NCBI RefSeq assembly: GCF_014636865.1
Contig: NZ_BMER01000001.1
Coordinates: 1,600,718-1,664,717, forward strand
Length of the DNA stretch: 64,000 nucleotides
Origin: Parapedobacter pyrenivorans
GTDB taxonomy: Bacteria; Bacteroidota; Bacteroidia; Sphingobacteriales; Sphingobacteriaceae
Direction: 5' to 3'
Shown here: positions 1 through 9,231 of the stretch, one piece after another
Position numbering within the stretch: the stretch's first letter is position 1
Layout of the letters: the number at the start of each line of letters is the position of its first letter
Translations under genes and position numbers: made by a program
The notes under the pieces: model-generated
Database searches by the model: none
What the model was told of the DNA's origin: nothing
The model's input: the letters and a program-made list of their open reading frames with translations, nothing else

Positions 1-63
1 TCACTGATGGGGCTGGGGCTTATTGCGGCGGGTATCCAAACCGACATCACTAGATTAATTGAT

Positions 64-2478
64 ATGATGAAAACTGGAAAAATTGTGTTTTATGCGCTGT
101 GGGCACTAAGCATCACAGGAATTTCAAAGGCGCAGGAACAATCGCTGCCTCCCGGGTTGGACGAGTACGTGGGTGCAGTGATTCACGCGTTTGACGTGCC
201 GGGAATCAGCATCGGTATTGTCAAAGACGGAAAGGTTGTGTTAGCAAAGGGATATGGTGTGAAGAAATTGGGAACACCGGATCTGGTTGATGAAAATACA
301 CTTTTCAATATCGCGTCAAATTCCAAAGCATTCACGGCTACGGCCCTTGCAATGCTCGTGGAGGAAGGAAAGCTTGACTGGGAAGATCCTGTAATCAAGT
401 ATTTACCTTACTTTCAGCTTTCGGATGACTACGTGACCGCACACCTTACCGTTCGCGATTTGTTGGTGCATCACAGTGGGCTGCCAGCCTACGCCAATGA
501 TTTTTTGCTGTTCCCCCCGTCGACCTATAGCCGTAAGGAATTGCTTAAGAAGTTGAAGAATGTACCATTGCGCCATGATTTCCGTTCAGTTTATGCCTAC
601 GATAATATTCTTTACGTTGCGGCCGGCGAAGTGGTAGAGGCGGTCTCCGGCATGCCTTGGGAAGATTTCGTGAAAACGCGGATTTTCAATCGTGTGGGGA
701 TGAAAAATACCATATCCCGATATAGTACCTTAAAAGACCAGCCCAATGTCGCGTATGCGCACGCCCGGCGGGACGGGAAGCTGGAAGTACGCGAACGGTA
801 TTTCGAAACCAATATCGGCGACAATGGCAATCCGGCTGGTGGTATTGCGTCTTCGGCTGCCGACATGTCACGCTGGTTGATCACCCAATTGGATTCGGGG
901 CGGACACCGGATGGGTTCCGGATATTCAGGCCATCCGCAACCGAGCAACTTTGGAAAATTGTACGGGAGATGCCCATCAGTAAAGAGCCGGAATGGCTTA
1001 AACCTAATCAAAAGAACTTCTATGGCTATGCGCTGGGCTTTCGGGCGTATGATTATCGGGGAGTAAAAGTAGTCGGGCATGGCGGCTTACTGACCGGTTT
1101 TGTTTCGCAGATCGCGATGGTGCCCGAGCAAAATCTTGGTGTTGTCGTGCTCACCAACCAGCTTTCGTCTGGTGCATACTGGTCGATCATTAACCATGTG
1201 CTCGACTATTACCTTGGCAATGAACCATTCGACTGGATTGCTGGATACAAAAAGGAGTTGGACAGCTCACTGGCCCGGCAAGATTCCTCCCGGGCCAAGC
1301 ATAAGCCCGCCATACCTGACCCTACGTTGAAACGGTCGTTATCCTTAGCCGATTACGCTGGAGCATACCGCGATCAGCTCCTGGGCAGGGGAGTAGTCAG
1401 TGTGGTAGGCGATACCACATTGCGTATCGATTTTATCAAATCGCCCCAGTACAGCGGTCTGCTTCGCTATTTCCATGGCGACTTATTCCGCTTGATCTAT
1501 GACAATACCGATCGGGGTAAGGGGCCGTTTCTGACCTTCGTGTTTAACGCTGATAAATCCATCCAAGAGGGCCGCTTCGTAGCTGAAAAGGCAGGAGAAG
1601 GTAGCGACTGGTCTGATGTGGTGCTGCGCCCGGAAAAAAGCGCGATCCTCGATACTGCCGAACTGCGCAAACGGATCGGCAAGACGTTGGCAGAACATCC
1701 TGATGGGCGCTTTGCCTATGCGCTATTGGATTTGCAAAGCGGTGACCAGCTGTTGTACAACGAACAGGAAACATTCCATGCGGCAAGCACGATGAAGACT
1801 CCGGTGATGATTGAAGTGTTCAAACAAGCCGCGGCGGGAAAATTCAGCATGACCGATTCGCTCACCGTCTATAATGAATTCAAGAGCATCGTTGATAACA
1901 GCAAGTTCTCCCTTCCGGCCAATACGGATAGCGAGGGCGATCTGTATGGCCGGATAGGTAGCAAAATGACTTGGCATGATATGGTGTTCCGGATGATTAC
2001 GGAGAGCAGTAACCTGGCCACGAACATCCTGATTGATCAAGTAGGAGCGAAAAATGTGATGAAAACCATGCGGGCGATGGGCGCGCATGAAATCCAGGTG
2101 CTGCGTGGTGTGGAAGACTCCAAAGCATTTGAGCGTGGAATGAATAATACGACGACGGCGTATGACCTCATGCTCATTTTTAAGCATCTGGCAGAAGGAA
2201 CGGCCGTAAACCGTGTTTCAAGCAAAGCGATGGTGAAAATACTCAAGGCGCAACAGTTTAACGACGGGATACCTGGCCAACTTCCCAAAGACGTGGTAGT
2301 GGCCCACAAAACCGGTGCGATAGCGGGTATCTATCACGACTGCGGAATTGTTTACCTGCCCAACGGGCGGGCTTATGCGTTGGTGCTGCTCTCCGGAAAC
2401 ATGGAAGAGCGTGTAGCCCGCGAGACCGTGGCAACAGTATCGCGGTTGGTTTATGATTACATCAGTGAAATAGAATGA
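64..2478 (+). CDS. Exported serine hydrolase: class C-type (PF00144) domain fused to a class A-type beta-lactamase domain
   Basis: Two serine-hydrolase domains are fused in one exported protein of 804 residues. A signal peptide (hydrophobic stretch about residues 6-22, ending SKAQ) is followed by a beta-lactamase/AmiE-like domain with SxxK at S85-K88, a YDN motif and HGG in place of KTG. A middle region resembles the C-terminal domain of such hydrolases. The last ~250 residues form a class A-like domain with STMK (575-578), SSN (648-650), ERGMN (690-694, like ExxLN) and KTG (749-751). Known relatives of domain 1 include B. subtilis AmiE, a MurNAc-peptide amidase, which fits the murein-salvage genes downstream. 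Substrates of either domain are not visible. The start at 64 (or 67) is chosen because the signal peptide begins there. The frame stays open to the left edge, so a longer N-terminus cannot be excluded. It overlaps the next gene by 4 nt. Confidence 0.85.
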   Translation: MMKTGKIVFYALWALSITGISKAQEQSLPPGLDEYVGAVIHAFDVPGISIGIVKDGKVVLAKGYGVKKLGTPDLVDENTLFNIASNSKAFTATALAMLVEEGKLDWEDPVIKYLPYFQLSDDYVTAHLTVRDLLVHHSGLPAYANDFLLFPPSTYSRKELLKKLKNVPLRHDFRSVYAYDNILYVAAGEVVEAVSGMPWEDFVKTRIFNRVGMKNTISRYSTLKDQPNVAYAHARRDGKLEVRERYFETNIGDNGNPAGGIASSAADMSRWLITQLDSGRTPDGFRIFRPSATEQLWKIVREMPISKEPEWLKPNQKNFYGYALGFRAYDYRGVKVVGHGGLLTGFVSQIAMVPEQNLGVVVLTNQLSSGAYWSIINHVLDYYLGNEPFDWIAGYKKELDSSLARQDSSRAKHKPAIPDPTLKRSLSLADYAGAYRDQLLGRGVVSVVGDTTLRIDFIKSPQYSGLLRYFHGDLFRLIYDNTDRGKGPFLTFVFNADKSIQEGRFVAEKAGEGSDWSDVVLRPEKSAILDTAELRKRIGKTLAEHPDGRFAYALLDLQSGDQLLYNEQETFHAASTMKTPVMIEVFKQAAAGKFSMTDSLTVYNEFKSIVDNSKFSLPANTDSEGDLYGRIGSKMTWHDMVFRMITESSNLATNILIDQVGAKNVMKTMRAMGAHEIQVLRGVEDSKAFERGMNNTTTAYDLMLIFKHLAEGTAVNRVSSKAMVKILKAQQFNDGIPGQLPKDVVVAHKTGAIAGIYHDCGIVYLPNGRAYALVLLSGNMEERVARETVATVSRLVYDYISEIE

Positions 2479-3977
2479 AAAGTTTTCGTGCCATAACGGG
2501 GTTGGTTGCCGTGATGATAAACGGCCTATTTGTTTGCGGACAGGATTCGATGAATGCCTTGAAGCAAACTATCCCCTTTATCGATAGTGTGTATCGTGCG
2601 TTTGCCGAAGAACAGCATTCGCCGGGCTTGGCCTACGCGGTGATCTACCAAGGGCAAGTCGTTCATATGGGTACGTACGGGTATACCGATTTGGAACAGC
2701 AGATTCCGGTATCCGAACAGTCCGTGTTTCGCATCGCCTCCATGACGAAAAGTTTTGTTGCGATGGCTATTCTGCAATTACGCGATGAAGGCCGGTTGAA
2801 GCTGGACGACTCGCTCGCAACCTTTATTCCTGAGTTTGCAGGGCAGCCGATGCCCACAACCGATGCTCCGGCTGTGACCATCCGCCACCTGCTCAACCAC
2901 ACCAGTGGACTTCCACAGGATGATCCATGGGGGGATCGGTTGCTGGATATGCCTCAGGAAGCGTTTCGTGACCGGATTAGGGAAGGTTTTTCCTTCTCCA
3001 ATACACCGGGTGTAACGTACGAATATAGCAATACCGCTTATGCGCTGTTGGGAGAGGTTATTCATCGCATCACAGGACAACCCTTTGATGCATATATCAG
3101 CCAGCATATTTGGAAACCGCTGGGTATGGACCATACGTATTGGGATTACACCCGTGTACCCGATGGATCACTGGCCTATGGATACCGCTGGGTGAACGGA
3201 GCGTGGGTGAAACAGCCGTTGGTCGGCCATGGTACCTATGGCGCGATGGGAGGAATGCTGACGACGATCGGTGATTTTATCAAATACATGGCGCTGCACC
3301 AGCAGGCCTGGCCGGCGCGTAATGGGGAGGATAGCCAACTGATCCGCCGCTCTTCCTTGCGGGAAATGCAGTCGCCCTGGGTCTTCTATTCGTTAACCGA
3401 AATGAATGAGCGACCGCTGTCGCTGGCCTATGGGTACGGATTGCGCTGGAGCCGTGATACCAGCGGCGTGACCACAGTGGGGCATACCGGCGGTCTGCCC
3501 GGCTTTGGTAGCAACTGGATCGTCCTGCCAGACTATGATTTGGGTGTGGTCTGCTTTAGTAACGTAACGTATGCCCCCGCCGTACGCGCCAACAATTTAG
3601 TCGCCACGTCGATTATAGAGCGGGCGGATCTTGCTCCCCGCACTATTCCGGTATCTCCGATTCTTAACGAACGGCAACAACAATTGATGGCTTTTTTGCC
3701 CGGATGGGAACATGCTGAGGAAAGCCCGATTTTCGCTGGCAATTTCTTTGCGGATTTTTACATCGAAACGCTGCGCGATGAATGCAAAGCAATTTTTGAA
3801 GCGGCCGGCCGAATCATACGAGTACATGAGATTACCCCTAGGAACAAGCTACGTGGCACGTTTGTTATTGAATGCGAAAACCGAAATGTGGAAGTGTTTT
3901 TTACATTAACGCCAGAACATACCCCGCGTATCCAGGATTACGCCATTAAACTGTCAAGTGTGATAGATGGGGAATAA
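2475..3977 (+). CDS. Exported serine hydrolase, class C beta-lactamase/AmiE family
   Basis: Predicted periplasmic serine hydrolase of 500 residues, PF00144 family. It has a signal peptide (about residues 1-22), the nucleophile motif SMTK at 89-92, a YSN motif (in YEYSN) and GHTGG as the third motif. The C-terminal ~120 residues are a small beta-rich tail common in these proteins. Its ATG overlaps the TGA of the preceding hydrolase (ATGA), so the two are almost certainly cotranscribed and translationally coupled. In the family are beta-lactamases, D-amino-acid peptidases, esterases and the muramyl-peptide amidase AmiE. The nearby NamZ and MurQ genes make a peptidoglycan-fragment role the best guess, but the sequence alone does not fix the substrate. 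Confidence 0.85.
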   Translation: MKSFRAITGLVAVMINGLFVCGQDSMNALKQTIPFIDSVYRAFAEEQHSPGLAYAVIYQGQVVHMGTYGYTDLEQQIPVSEQSVFRIASMTKSFVAMAILQLRDEGRLKLDDSLATFIPEFAGQPMPTTDAPAVTIRHLLNHTSGLPQDDPWGDRLLDMPQEAFRDRIREGFSFSNTPGVTYEYSNTAYALLGEVIHRITGQPFDAYISQHIWKPLGMDHTYWDYTRVPDGSLAYGYRWVNGAWVKQPLVGHGTYGAMGGMLTTIGDFIKYMALHQQAWPARNGEDSQLIRRSSLREMQSPWVFYSLTEMNERPLSLAYGYGLRWSRDTSGVTTVGHTGGLPGFGSNWIVLPDYDLGVVCFSNVTYAPAVRANNLVATSIIERADLAPRTIPVSPILNERQQQLMAFLPGWEHAEESPIFAGNFFADFYIETLRDECKAIFEAAGRIIRVHEITPRNKLRGTFVIECENRNVEVFFTLTPEHTPRIQDYAIKLSSVIDGE

Positions 3978-4295
3978 TGTGAAGCCGGAAGTTGCGAACA
4001 TGCATTTTTATGCGCGATTTGCGGCACCTTTTGGGTTGTATAGCGAACTTTGTTTCCGTGTTTGTGCGCTTTTTTTAAAAAATAACAATAAAATTTGCAT
4101 AAACATGCTTTTTTTAGTATTCTTGTACTGAAAAGCGACCAATTATATAAAAAGTTAGATTCAGGGTTAGGCATTTGTAGCAATGTTTGAGGTGTAATGG
4201 CGTATCGGACGATAATGCCTATTAGACCGGCGATAGATACTTGGATTTTTACTTTTTCATTTTATCAAGACAATCAAACTAACAAAAGGAGAACC
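3978..4295. other. Intergenic region, 318 bp, with promoter of the first SusCD pair
   Basis: AT-rich spacer between the serine hydrolases and the SusC gene. It contains one Bacteroidota-type promoter (listed separately) and a leader of about 160 nt ending in AAAAGGAGAACC before the ATG. No convincing terminator or small gene was seen. Confidence 0.6.
4094..4125 (+). promoter_or_regulatory. Probable promoter of SusC/SusD pair 1
   Basis: TTTG at 4094-4097 is followed by 20 nt and TATTCTTG at 4118-4125, one mismatch from the Bacteroidota -7 consensus TAnnTTTG. It is the only good match in the spacer upstream of the SusC start at 4296. Confidence 0.4.
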
Positions 4296-7200
4296 ATGAG
4301 AGGAATTGAACTCAAAAAACTAGGTGGGCTTATGATGGCCTTGCTGTGGTTGCTGCCGGCGGGCTACGCCCAAGAACGGACCATCAATGGCCGGGTCACG
4401 GACCAGCAGGGCCAACCGCTGGAAGGCGTTACGGTGACAGTCCAGAACGAAGGTGGGCAAACAGTCTCCGATGACAACGGTAGTTACCGTATCACAGCGT
4501 CCAAAGGAAATGTCCTGGTGTTTTCCCTGATAGGTATGGCGTCGCAGGAAATCGCCATAGGTGATCGGACAACGATCGATATTACCCTGATTGCGGCTTC
4601 CGAAACGCTTGACGAGGTGGCGGTGACGGCCTTCGGTATCAAGCGCGAGGAGCGTTCGTTGGGGTATACGGCACAAGCTGTTACCGCCGAGCAGCTAACC
4701 GTCAACCAGCAACCTAATGTAGTCAATGCGCTACAAGGCAAGGCTGCCGGCATCCAGATCCGCAATACGGGCGGAGCGCCCGGTCAGGGAGCTAAAATTC
4801 AGATTAGGGGTATCAACTCACTCGACCCGGACCGAGACAATTCGCCCTTGTTTGTTATCGATGGGGTGATTATGGACAACAGTACCTCAACGCAGGGAGA
4901 ATCAGCGAGTATCCGTGGTATGAGTAACCGTGCTGTAGACATCAATCCGAACGACATCGAGTCCATGAACATCCTGCGGGGTGGTGCGGCAACGGCATTG
5001 TATGGGCTTCGCGGTTCAAATGGGGTAGTGGTGATTACCACCAAACAGGGCAACGCTGGCGATATCCGCATCAATTACCAGGGTGCCGTAGGTATAGACG
5101 AAGTAAATAAATTCCCGAAATTGCAGGATGTATATACTCAGGGGTGGAACAACATTTATGATACCAATGAGTTCTGGCCGGCTTTCGGTCCTACGGTAGA
5201 AGAAGCCCGCGCAATCGACCCTACCCATCCGGCGAGGTTGTACAACTATCTGGAAGACGCTTACGAGACCGGTTATCAGTTTAAGAATACGTTGAGTGCT
5301 TCCGGCGGTTCCGACCGGATAACGTTCTATTCCTCGCTGTCACAGTTCAAACAGCAGGGCATCATGCCGTTTACGGATTTCAAAAACATCCAGGCCCGGT
5401 TGAATACCAAGGTGAATGTAAGCGACAAGTTCACGATCAGTACCAACATGAATGTGGCCAATAGTGGGGGCGATCGCGGCAATGCCGGGCGCTACAACGA
5501 GCAGCTTGCCTACTGGGTGCCCCGGTGGGACGTTACCCATTATCAGAAAGAAGACGGTACTATGTATATGGGTTTCCCGGGTTTATCCACCAATCCCATC
5601 TACGTGGCCAAGACCAATCGGTTTTTCGATGACGTACTGCGTTTTATAGGAAACGCGAGTTTAAACTATAACCCGTATGAATGGCTCGGCTTTACCTATA
5701 CATTTGGCGTTGATACGTATCGTGACAATCGCCAAGGCACCGCGTTGGGATTCCGCGGTCTGGAAGATGAGATTATCGTTGAGGATAACGGCGGCGAAGG
5801 AGCTACGGGCCGCGGATTCTATAATGTATACGATACCAAATACCGGACCTTCAACAGTACATTTCTGGTGAACCTTTCCCATCAGTTCACCACCGATTTC
5901 GGTGGTTCCCTGCGGTTGGGCAACGAGCTATACGACCGAAGCATCTACCGCTCGGCCACAGAAGGGTGGGACCTCTCGGTATGGAATTGGTTTAACCTCG
6001 GTAACGCGAATCAGCTCGATGTCGCTACAAGCCGCGAAGAATACCGGTTGATGGGTACGTTCGCTGATCTGACGCTCAACTTCAAGGATTACCTCTATTT
6101 GAATGCGACCCTTCGGAACGACATTACCTCATCGCTGTTGAAACCGAACAATTCGTTTTATTATCCTTCTGCCAGCATCAGCTATGTGATGTCCGACCAC
6201 CTACAGCTACCGGCAGCGATAAGCCATGCCCGGCTGCGGCTCTCATACGCCCAGATCGGTAAAGATGCGCTGCCTTATGCAACAAGCTTAGGGTACACAT
6301 CTTACAGTGCGCTGCCTACGGGTATCACTGGATTTACCCGGGGCGCATTGTTGGGTAACCCCGATCTACGGCCCGAATTTACGAATACGTTCGAGGCCGG
6401 TTTGGTGTTGAATATGTTCGACAGCAGGTTACGGTTTGATGGGAACTATTACCGTTCGGACTCGCGCGACCAGATCCTGTCGGCCCCGATTTCCACTACC
6501 ACCGGCTTCTCCACCGCTTCGATCAACGTAGGCGATATGCGTAATGCTGGTATTGAGATCACGCTGGGGGGGACCCCGGTACGCAATGCCAACTTTACAT
6601 GGGATACCGAGTTTAACTTTTCTGCTAATCGGAACAAAGTTTTGTCGATCAGCGGTGACCGCACCGATCAGATCCCGGTGGCTTCCGAATTTGGCTACCT
6701 GAGCTCTACGGTCGAAATGCGCGTTATCCCCGGTAAATCTTACGGCACGCTATATGGACGCACCTACAGGCGCTATTATACGGCCGAGGAAATCGCCGCG
6801 GGAGTAGACAAGTCGTTGGAACTCGACGAGGGCCGGCCCTTGCTAATCGGTGACAATGGGTTCCCCATATTGGCTCCGGCAGCCGATGTCAAACAACTGG
6901 GCAGCGTGTTCCCCAAATGGATAGGGGGTTGGTACAATAACTTCCGATACAAGGACCTTACCGTATCGATGTTGATCGACGGGCAGTTCGGCCAAAGTTA
7001 TTATAACCAAATGGATAACTTCTTGGCGGCATTTGGCATGGCCGAGTATACGCTCAACCGGAATGACCACATCGTGTTCGAGGGTGTCCTGGCCGACGGC
7101 TCGCCCAACACCCAGCAGGTGTGGCTGGGACAGGGGTACGACGAGGTGACCGACCGGAACTATGGCAACGGCTACTATCGTGATTATTACCGTGGTAACT

Positions 7201-7466
7201 CCGAGTTTTTCGTCCAGAAGGCCAGCTGGGTGAAGCTCCGGTCGGTTTCGGTAAACTACAAACTGCCGTCCAGCTGGTTCGGTACCCGCTTCATCAAGAA
7301 TGCTTCCGTTGGCCTAACGGGCAATAACCTGCTGGTGATCACCGACTACAACGGCTACGATCCGGAGAACTCGACGACCAACAGCAGTTCGAATGCCGAA
7401 GGGTTTGCGGGGATGACCTATCCGGCGTTACGGAGTTATTTGTTTACACTGAATGTTGGATTTTAA
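4296..7466 (+). CDS. SusC-family TonB-dependent outer-membrane transporter
   Basis: Outer-membrane TonB-dependent transporter, SusC/RagA class, 1056 residues. In order: signal peptide (ending GYAQ), CarboxypepD-regulatory-like beta-sandwich (VNG-RVTDQQGQPLEGVTV type), the family hallmark LDEVAVTAFG, a plug domain (LQGKAAGIQIRNTGG; LFVIDGV; GSNGVVVITTKQG) and a long beta-barrel ending in an aromatic residue (NVGF). The start at 4296 is preferred to in-frame starts upstream because AAAAGGAG lies just before it and the signal peptide begins there. A SusD gene follows 15 nt after the stop. Together the pair should bind and import an oligomeric ligand. With AmiE-like hydrolases upstream and NamZ downstream, peptidoglycan fragments are a plausible ligand (inference). 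Confidence 0.93.
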   Translation: MRGIELKKLGGLMMALLWLLPAGYAQERTINGRVTDQQGQPLEGVTVTVQNEGGQTVSDDNGSYRITASKGNVLVFSLIGMASQEIAIGDRTTIDITLIAASETLDEVAVTAFGIKREERSLGYTAQAVTAEQLTVNQQPNVVNALQGKAAGIQIRNTGGAPGQGAKIQIRGINSLDPDRDNSPLFVIDGVIMDNSTSTQGESASIRGMSNRAVDINPNDIESMNILRGGAATALYGLRGSNGVVVITTKQGNAGDIRINYQGAVGIDEVNKFPKLQDVYTQGWNNIYDTNEFWPAFGPTVEEARAIDPTHPARLYNYLEDAYETGYQFKNTLSASGGSDRITFYSSLSQFKQQGIMPFTDFKNIQARLNTKVNVSDKFTISTNMNVANSGGDRGNAGRYNEQLAYWVPRWDVTHYQKEDGTMYMGFPGLSTNPIYVAKTNRFFDDVLRFIGNASLNYNPYEWLGFTYTFGVDTYRDNRQGTALGFRGLEDEIIVEDNGGEGATGRGFYNVYDTKYRTFNSTFLVNLSHQFTTDFGGSLRLGNELYDRSIYRSATEGWDLSVWNWFNLGNANQLDVATSREEYRLMGTFADLTLNFKDYLYLNATLRNDITSSLLKPNNSFYYPSASISYVMSDHLQLPAAISHARLRLSYAQIGKDALPYATSLGYTSYSALPTGITGFTRGALLGNPDLRPEFTNTFEAGLVLNMFDSRLRFDGNYYRSDSRDQILSAPISTTTGFSTASINVGDMRNAGIEITLGGTPVRNANFTWDTEFNFSANRNKVLSISGDRTDQIPVASEFGYLSSTVEMRVIPGKSYGTLYGRTYRRYYTAEEIAAGVDKSLELDEGRPLLIGDNGFPILAPAADVKQLGSVFPKWIGGWYNNFRYKDLTVSMLIDGQFGQSYYNQMDNFLAAFGMAEYTLNRNDHIVFEGVLADGSPNTQQVWLGQGYDEVTDRNYGNGYYRDYYRGNSEFFVQKASWVKLRSVSVNYKLPSSWFGTRFIKNASVGLTGNNLLVITDYNGYDPENSTTNSSSNAEGFAGMTYPALRSYLFTLNVGF

Positions 7467-7481
7467 TTGGAAGGTATGATC

Positions 7482-8918
7482 ATGAATATCACAGCAAAGA
7501 AATTAACGAAAAGCATAGCTGCCGGATTGTTATCATCGGTCTTGGTGTTCCAAGGTTGCGGAGACTATTTCGATGTGGGCAACAACCCTAATCTTGTCAC
7601 CGAACCCAGTTTGAATTCGCTGATGGCGTCGGTGACCCACCGTGCAGGGATGAATGCCTACCGGTATGGCAACGCGGTTGCCAATTATGTGCAGTACATC
7701 GCCAGTCCGTCGCAGGGATCATCATCGGATATCTACGAAATCACGAACCTATCGACCACCTGGTCACAGGCGTACTACGGAATGTCCGATGCCCATGATA
7801 TGATCGTGGGCGCCGAAGAATCGGGGGCCGATCTGCATGCCGGTATAGGTAAATTATTGACAGCTTACCAGCTCAGCCTGGTTGCCGACTCATGGGGTAC
7901 AGCTCCCTATACAGAAGCATTCAATAAAGTCGAGACCTTCTCGCCGGTCTACGATTCGCCCGAGCAACTTTATGCGTCCATCGGGCAACTGATTGATGAA
8001 GCCATCGCCGCATTGAACAGTACCGATGCAACGATGCCGCTTGACCCGGCATTGGATGTCATCCATGGCGGCGATGTAGGGGCTTGGATCAAAACCGCGT
8101 ATGGATTGAAGGCCAGGCATCTGAATAAGATTTCCAAGAAATCGTCGTACGACCCCCAGGCCGTACTCACCGCATTGGACAATGCCTATATGTCGGCCAA
8201 CGACGACATGACAATGGGCGTGTTTTCCGGCAACAATCCGTGGGCACAAATCGCCTTGGATAATCTTGGGGCGCTACTGGGAGGGTGGCTTTCGACCAAT
8301 CTTGTAAATCACCTCAACGGCGAAACTTACGGTGTTATTGATCCTAGGGTCGGCAAGATTACTGACCTGACAGTAAACAATGATTATGTGGGGACCCCTA
8401 ACGGCGGCGGCAACCAGGGGCCGTTGGCCAACACCGTGCATGACCAATGTTACATCTCAACCAATTGTCCGCTTACCAGCGAAGTGTCGCCGATTTACAT
8501 CATGACGTATGCCGAATTGAAGTTCGTCGAAGCTGAGGCTGCGCTTCGGGCGGGATTGCGCTCACGAGCGTATGTAGCCTATTTGGCTGGAATACAGGCG
8601 ACTATGAATCTGCTTGAGGTGGCTAGTGGTGATGCGCAGAACTACATCGAAGAGCCTTCGGTAAGTGTGGGGGAGTTGGGTTTGACGTTGAATCACATTT
8701 TCAAGGAAAAATACGTGGCCACCTACCTCAATTTCGAAGCATGGAATGACGCCCGGCGGCATGATTACGGTTATCAAGGGTTCCAGATGCCCGAAGGGGC
8801 AGTGCTTCCTACATTTATTCGGCGTATCGCCATACCTGCTACAGAGATTGTCAATAATAGTGCTAATATCCCCGAGCAAGAATCACTGGATACGCCGCTT
8901 TGGTGGGATATGCCGTAA
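7482..8918 (+). CDS. SusD/RagB-family surface lipoprotein (SusD-like_2 type)
   Basis: Substrate-binding lipoprotein partner of the SusC just upstream, 478 residues. The N-terminus is a lipoprotein signal peptide with the lipobox FQGC, followed by typical SusD-like_2 sequence (DYFDVGNNPN; LVADSWGTAPYTEAF; FVEAEAALRAG). It should sit over the SusC barrel on the cell surface. A TTG at 7467 and an ATG at 7476 are also in frame, but GGAAGG at 7469-7474 is best spaced for the ATG at 7482. A strong terminator follows, so this SusCD pair can be a two-gene unit. Confidence 0.92.
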   Translation: MNITAKKLTKSIAAGLLSSVLVFQGCGDYFDVGNNPNLVTEPSLNSLMASVTHRAGMNAYRYGNAVANYVQYIASPSQGSSSDIYEITNLSTTWSQAYYGMSDAHDMIVGAEESGADLHAGIGKLLTAYQLSLVADSWGTAPYTEAFNKVETFSPVYDSPEQLYASIGQLIDEAIAALNSTDATMPLDPALDVIHGGDVGAWIKTAYGLKARHLNKISKKSSYDPQAVLTALDNAYMSANDDMTMGVFSGNNPWAQIALDNLGALLGGWLSTNLVNHLNGETYGVIDPRVGKITDLTVNNDYVGTPNGGGNQGPLANTVHDQCYISTNCPLTSEVSPIYIMTYAELKFVEAEAALRAGLRSRAYVAYLAGIQATMNLLEVASGDAQNYIEEPSVSVGELGLTLNHIFKEKYVATYLNFEAWNDARRHDYGYQGFQMPEGAVLPTFIRRIAIPATEIVNNSANIPEQESLDTPLWWDMP

Positions 8919-8941
8919 CGATTTACACCTATTAAAAACAG

Positions 8942-8979
8942 AAGCCTGTGTTTGCTGGTCAGCAAGCGCGGGCTTTTTT
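8942..8979 (+). terminator. Rho-independent terminator after SusCD pair 1
   Basis: A 9-bp outer stem (AAGCCTGTG with CGCGGGCTT, two or three G-U pairs) continues into an inner TTGCT/AGCAA stem and ends in six T residues. It lies 24 nt after the SusD stop. Confidence 0.8.
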
Positions 8980-9009
8980 CATTACAATCGCGTAAAATAT
9001 TGCATAAAG

Positions 9010-9036
9010 TTGCACAATAGCGTAAAATTAATTTTG
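9010..9036 (+). promoter_or_regulatory. Probable promoter of the namZ-susCD-GH9-murQ operon
   Basis: TTG at 9010-9012 lies 16 nt before a perfect TAnnTTTG element (TAATTTTG, 9029-9036). It is downstream of the terminator and upstream of the NamZ gene. The leader to the start codon would be about 190 nt, long enough for regulation; it contains the hairpin at 9155-9176. Confidence 0.45.
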
Positions 9037-9154
9037 TGTAACCCGGACGTTAAATCAGGTAAATGGTTTCAATTTGCCGTATTTATGGCTTTTTTGTTTT
9101 TCGCCTTCAAGGTTTGTTTGTATTTATTTTTGTAAAAACATGCAAAAACATGCA

Positions 9155-9176
9155 TAATAATAAAAAATTATTATTA
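9155..9176. repeat. Perfect 9-bp inverted repeat in the namZ leader
   Basis: TAATAATAA and TTATTATTA flank a four-A loop. It sits 55 nt before the NamZ start, just after two direct copies of AAAACATGC. Its function is unknown; it could be an operator or an RNA hairpin. Confidence 0.5.
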
Positions 9177-9231
9177 CTCTTGTATGTCCAATTAACGATA
9201 AGCCTCAATAAGCTGAATGAGGGGGCTTTTT

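Larger units (their letters stand above)
8919..9231. other. Intergenic region, 313 bp: terminator, promoter, hairpin
   Basis: Holds the terminator of the first SusCD pair (8942-8979), a promoter for the following operon (9010-9036), two AAAACATGC direct repeats (9134-9153 area) and an AT-rich perfect hairpin (9155-9176). No small gene with coding character was seen. Confidence 0.6.

Noticed and set aside
1-63. In-frame extension of the first hydrolase to the left window edge
   Set aside because: The signal peptide starts at 64/67. The upstream sequence may be the end of another gene (another frame stops at 51-53), but too little is visible to say.
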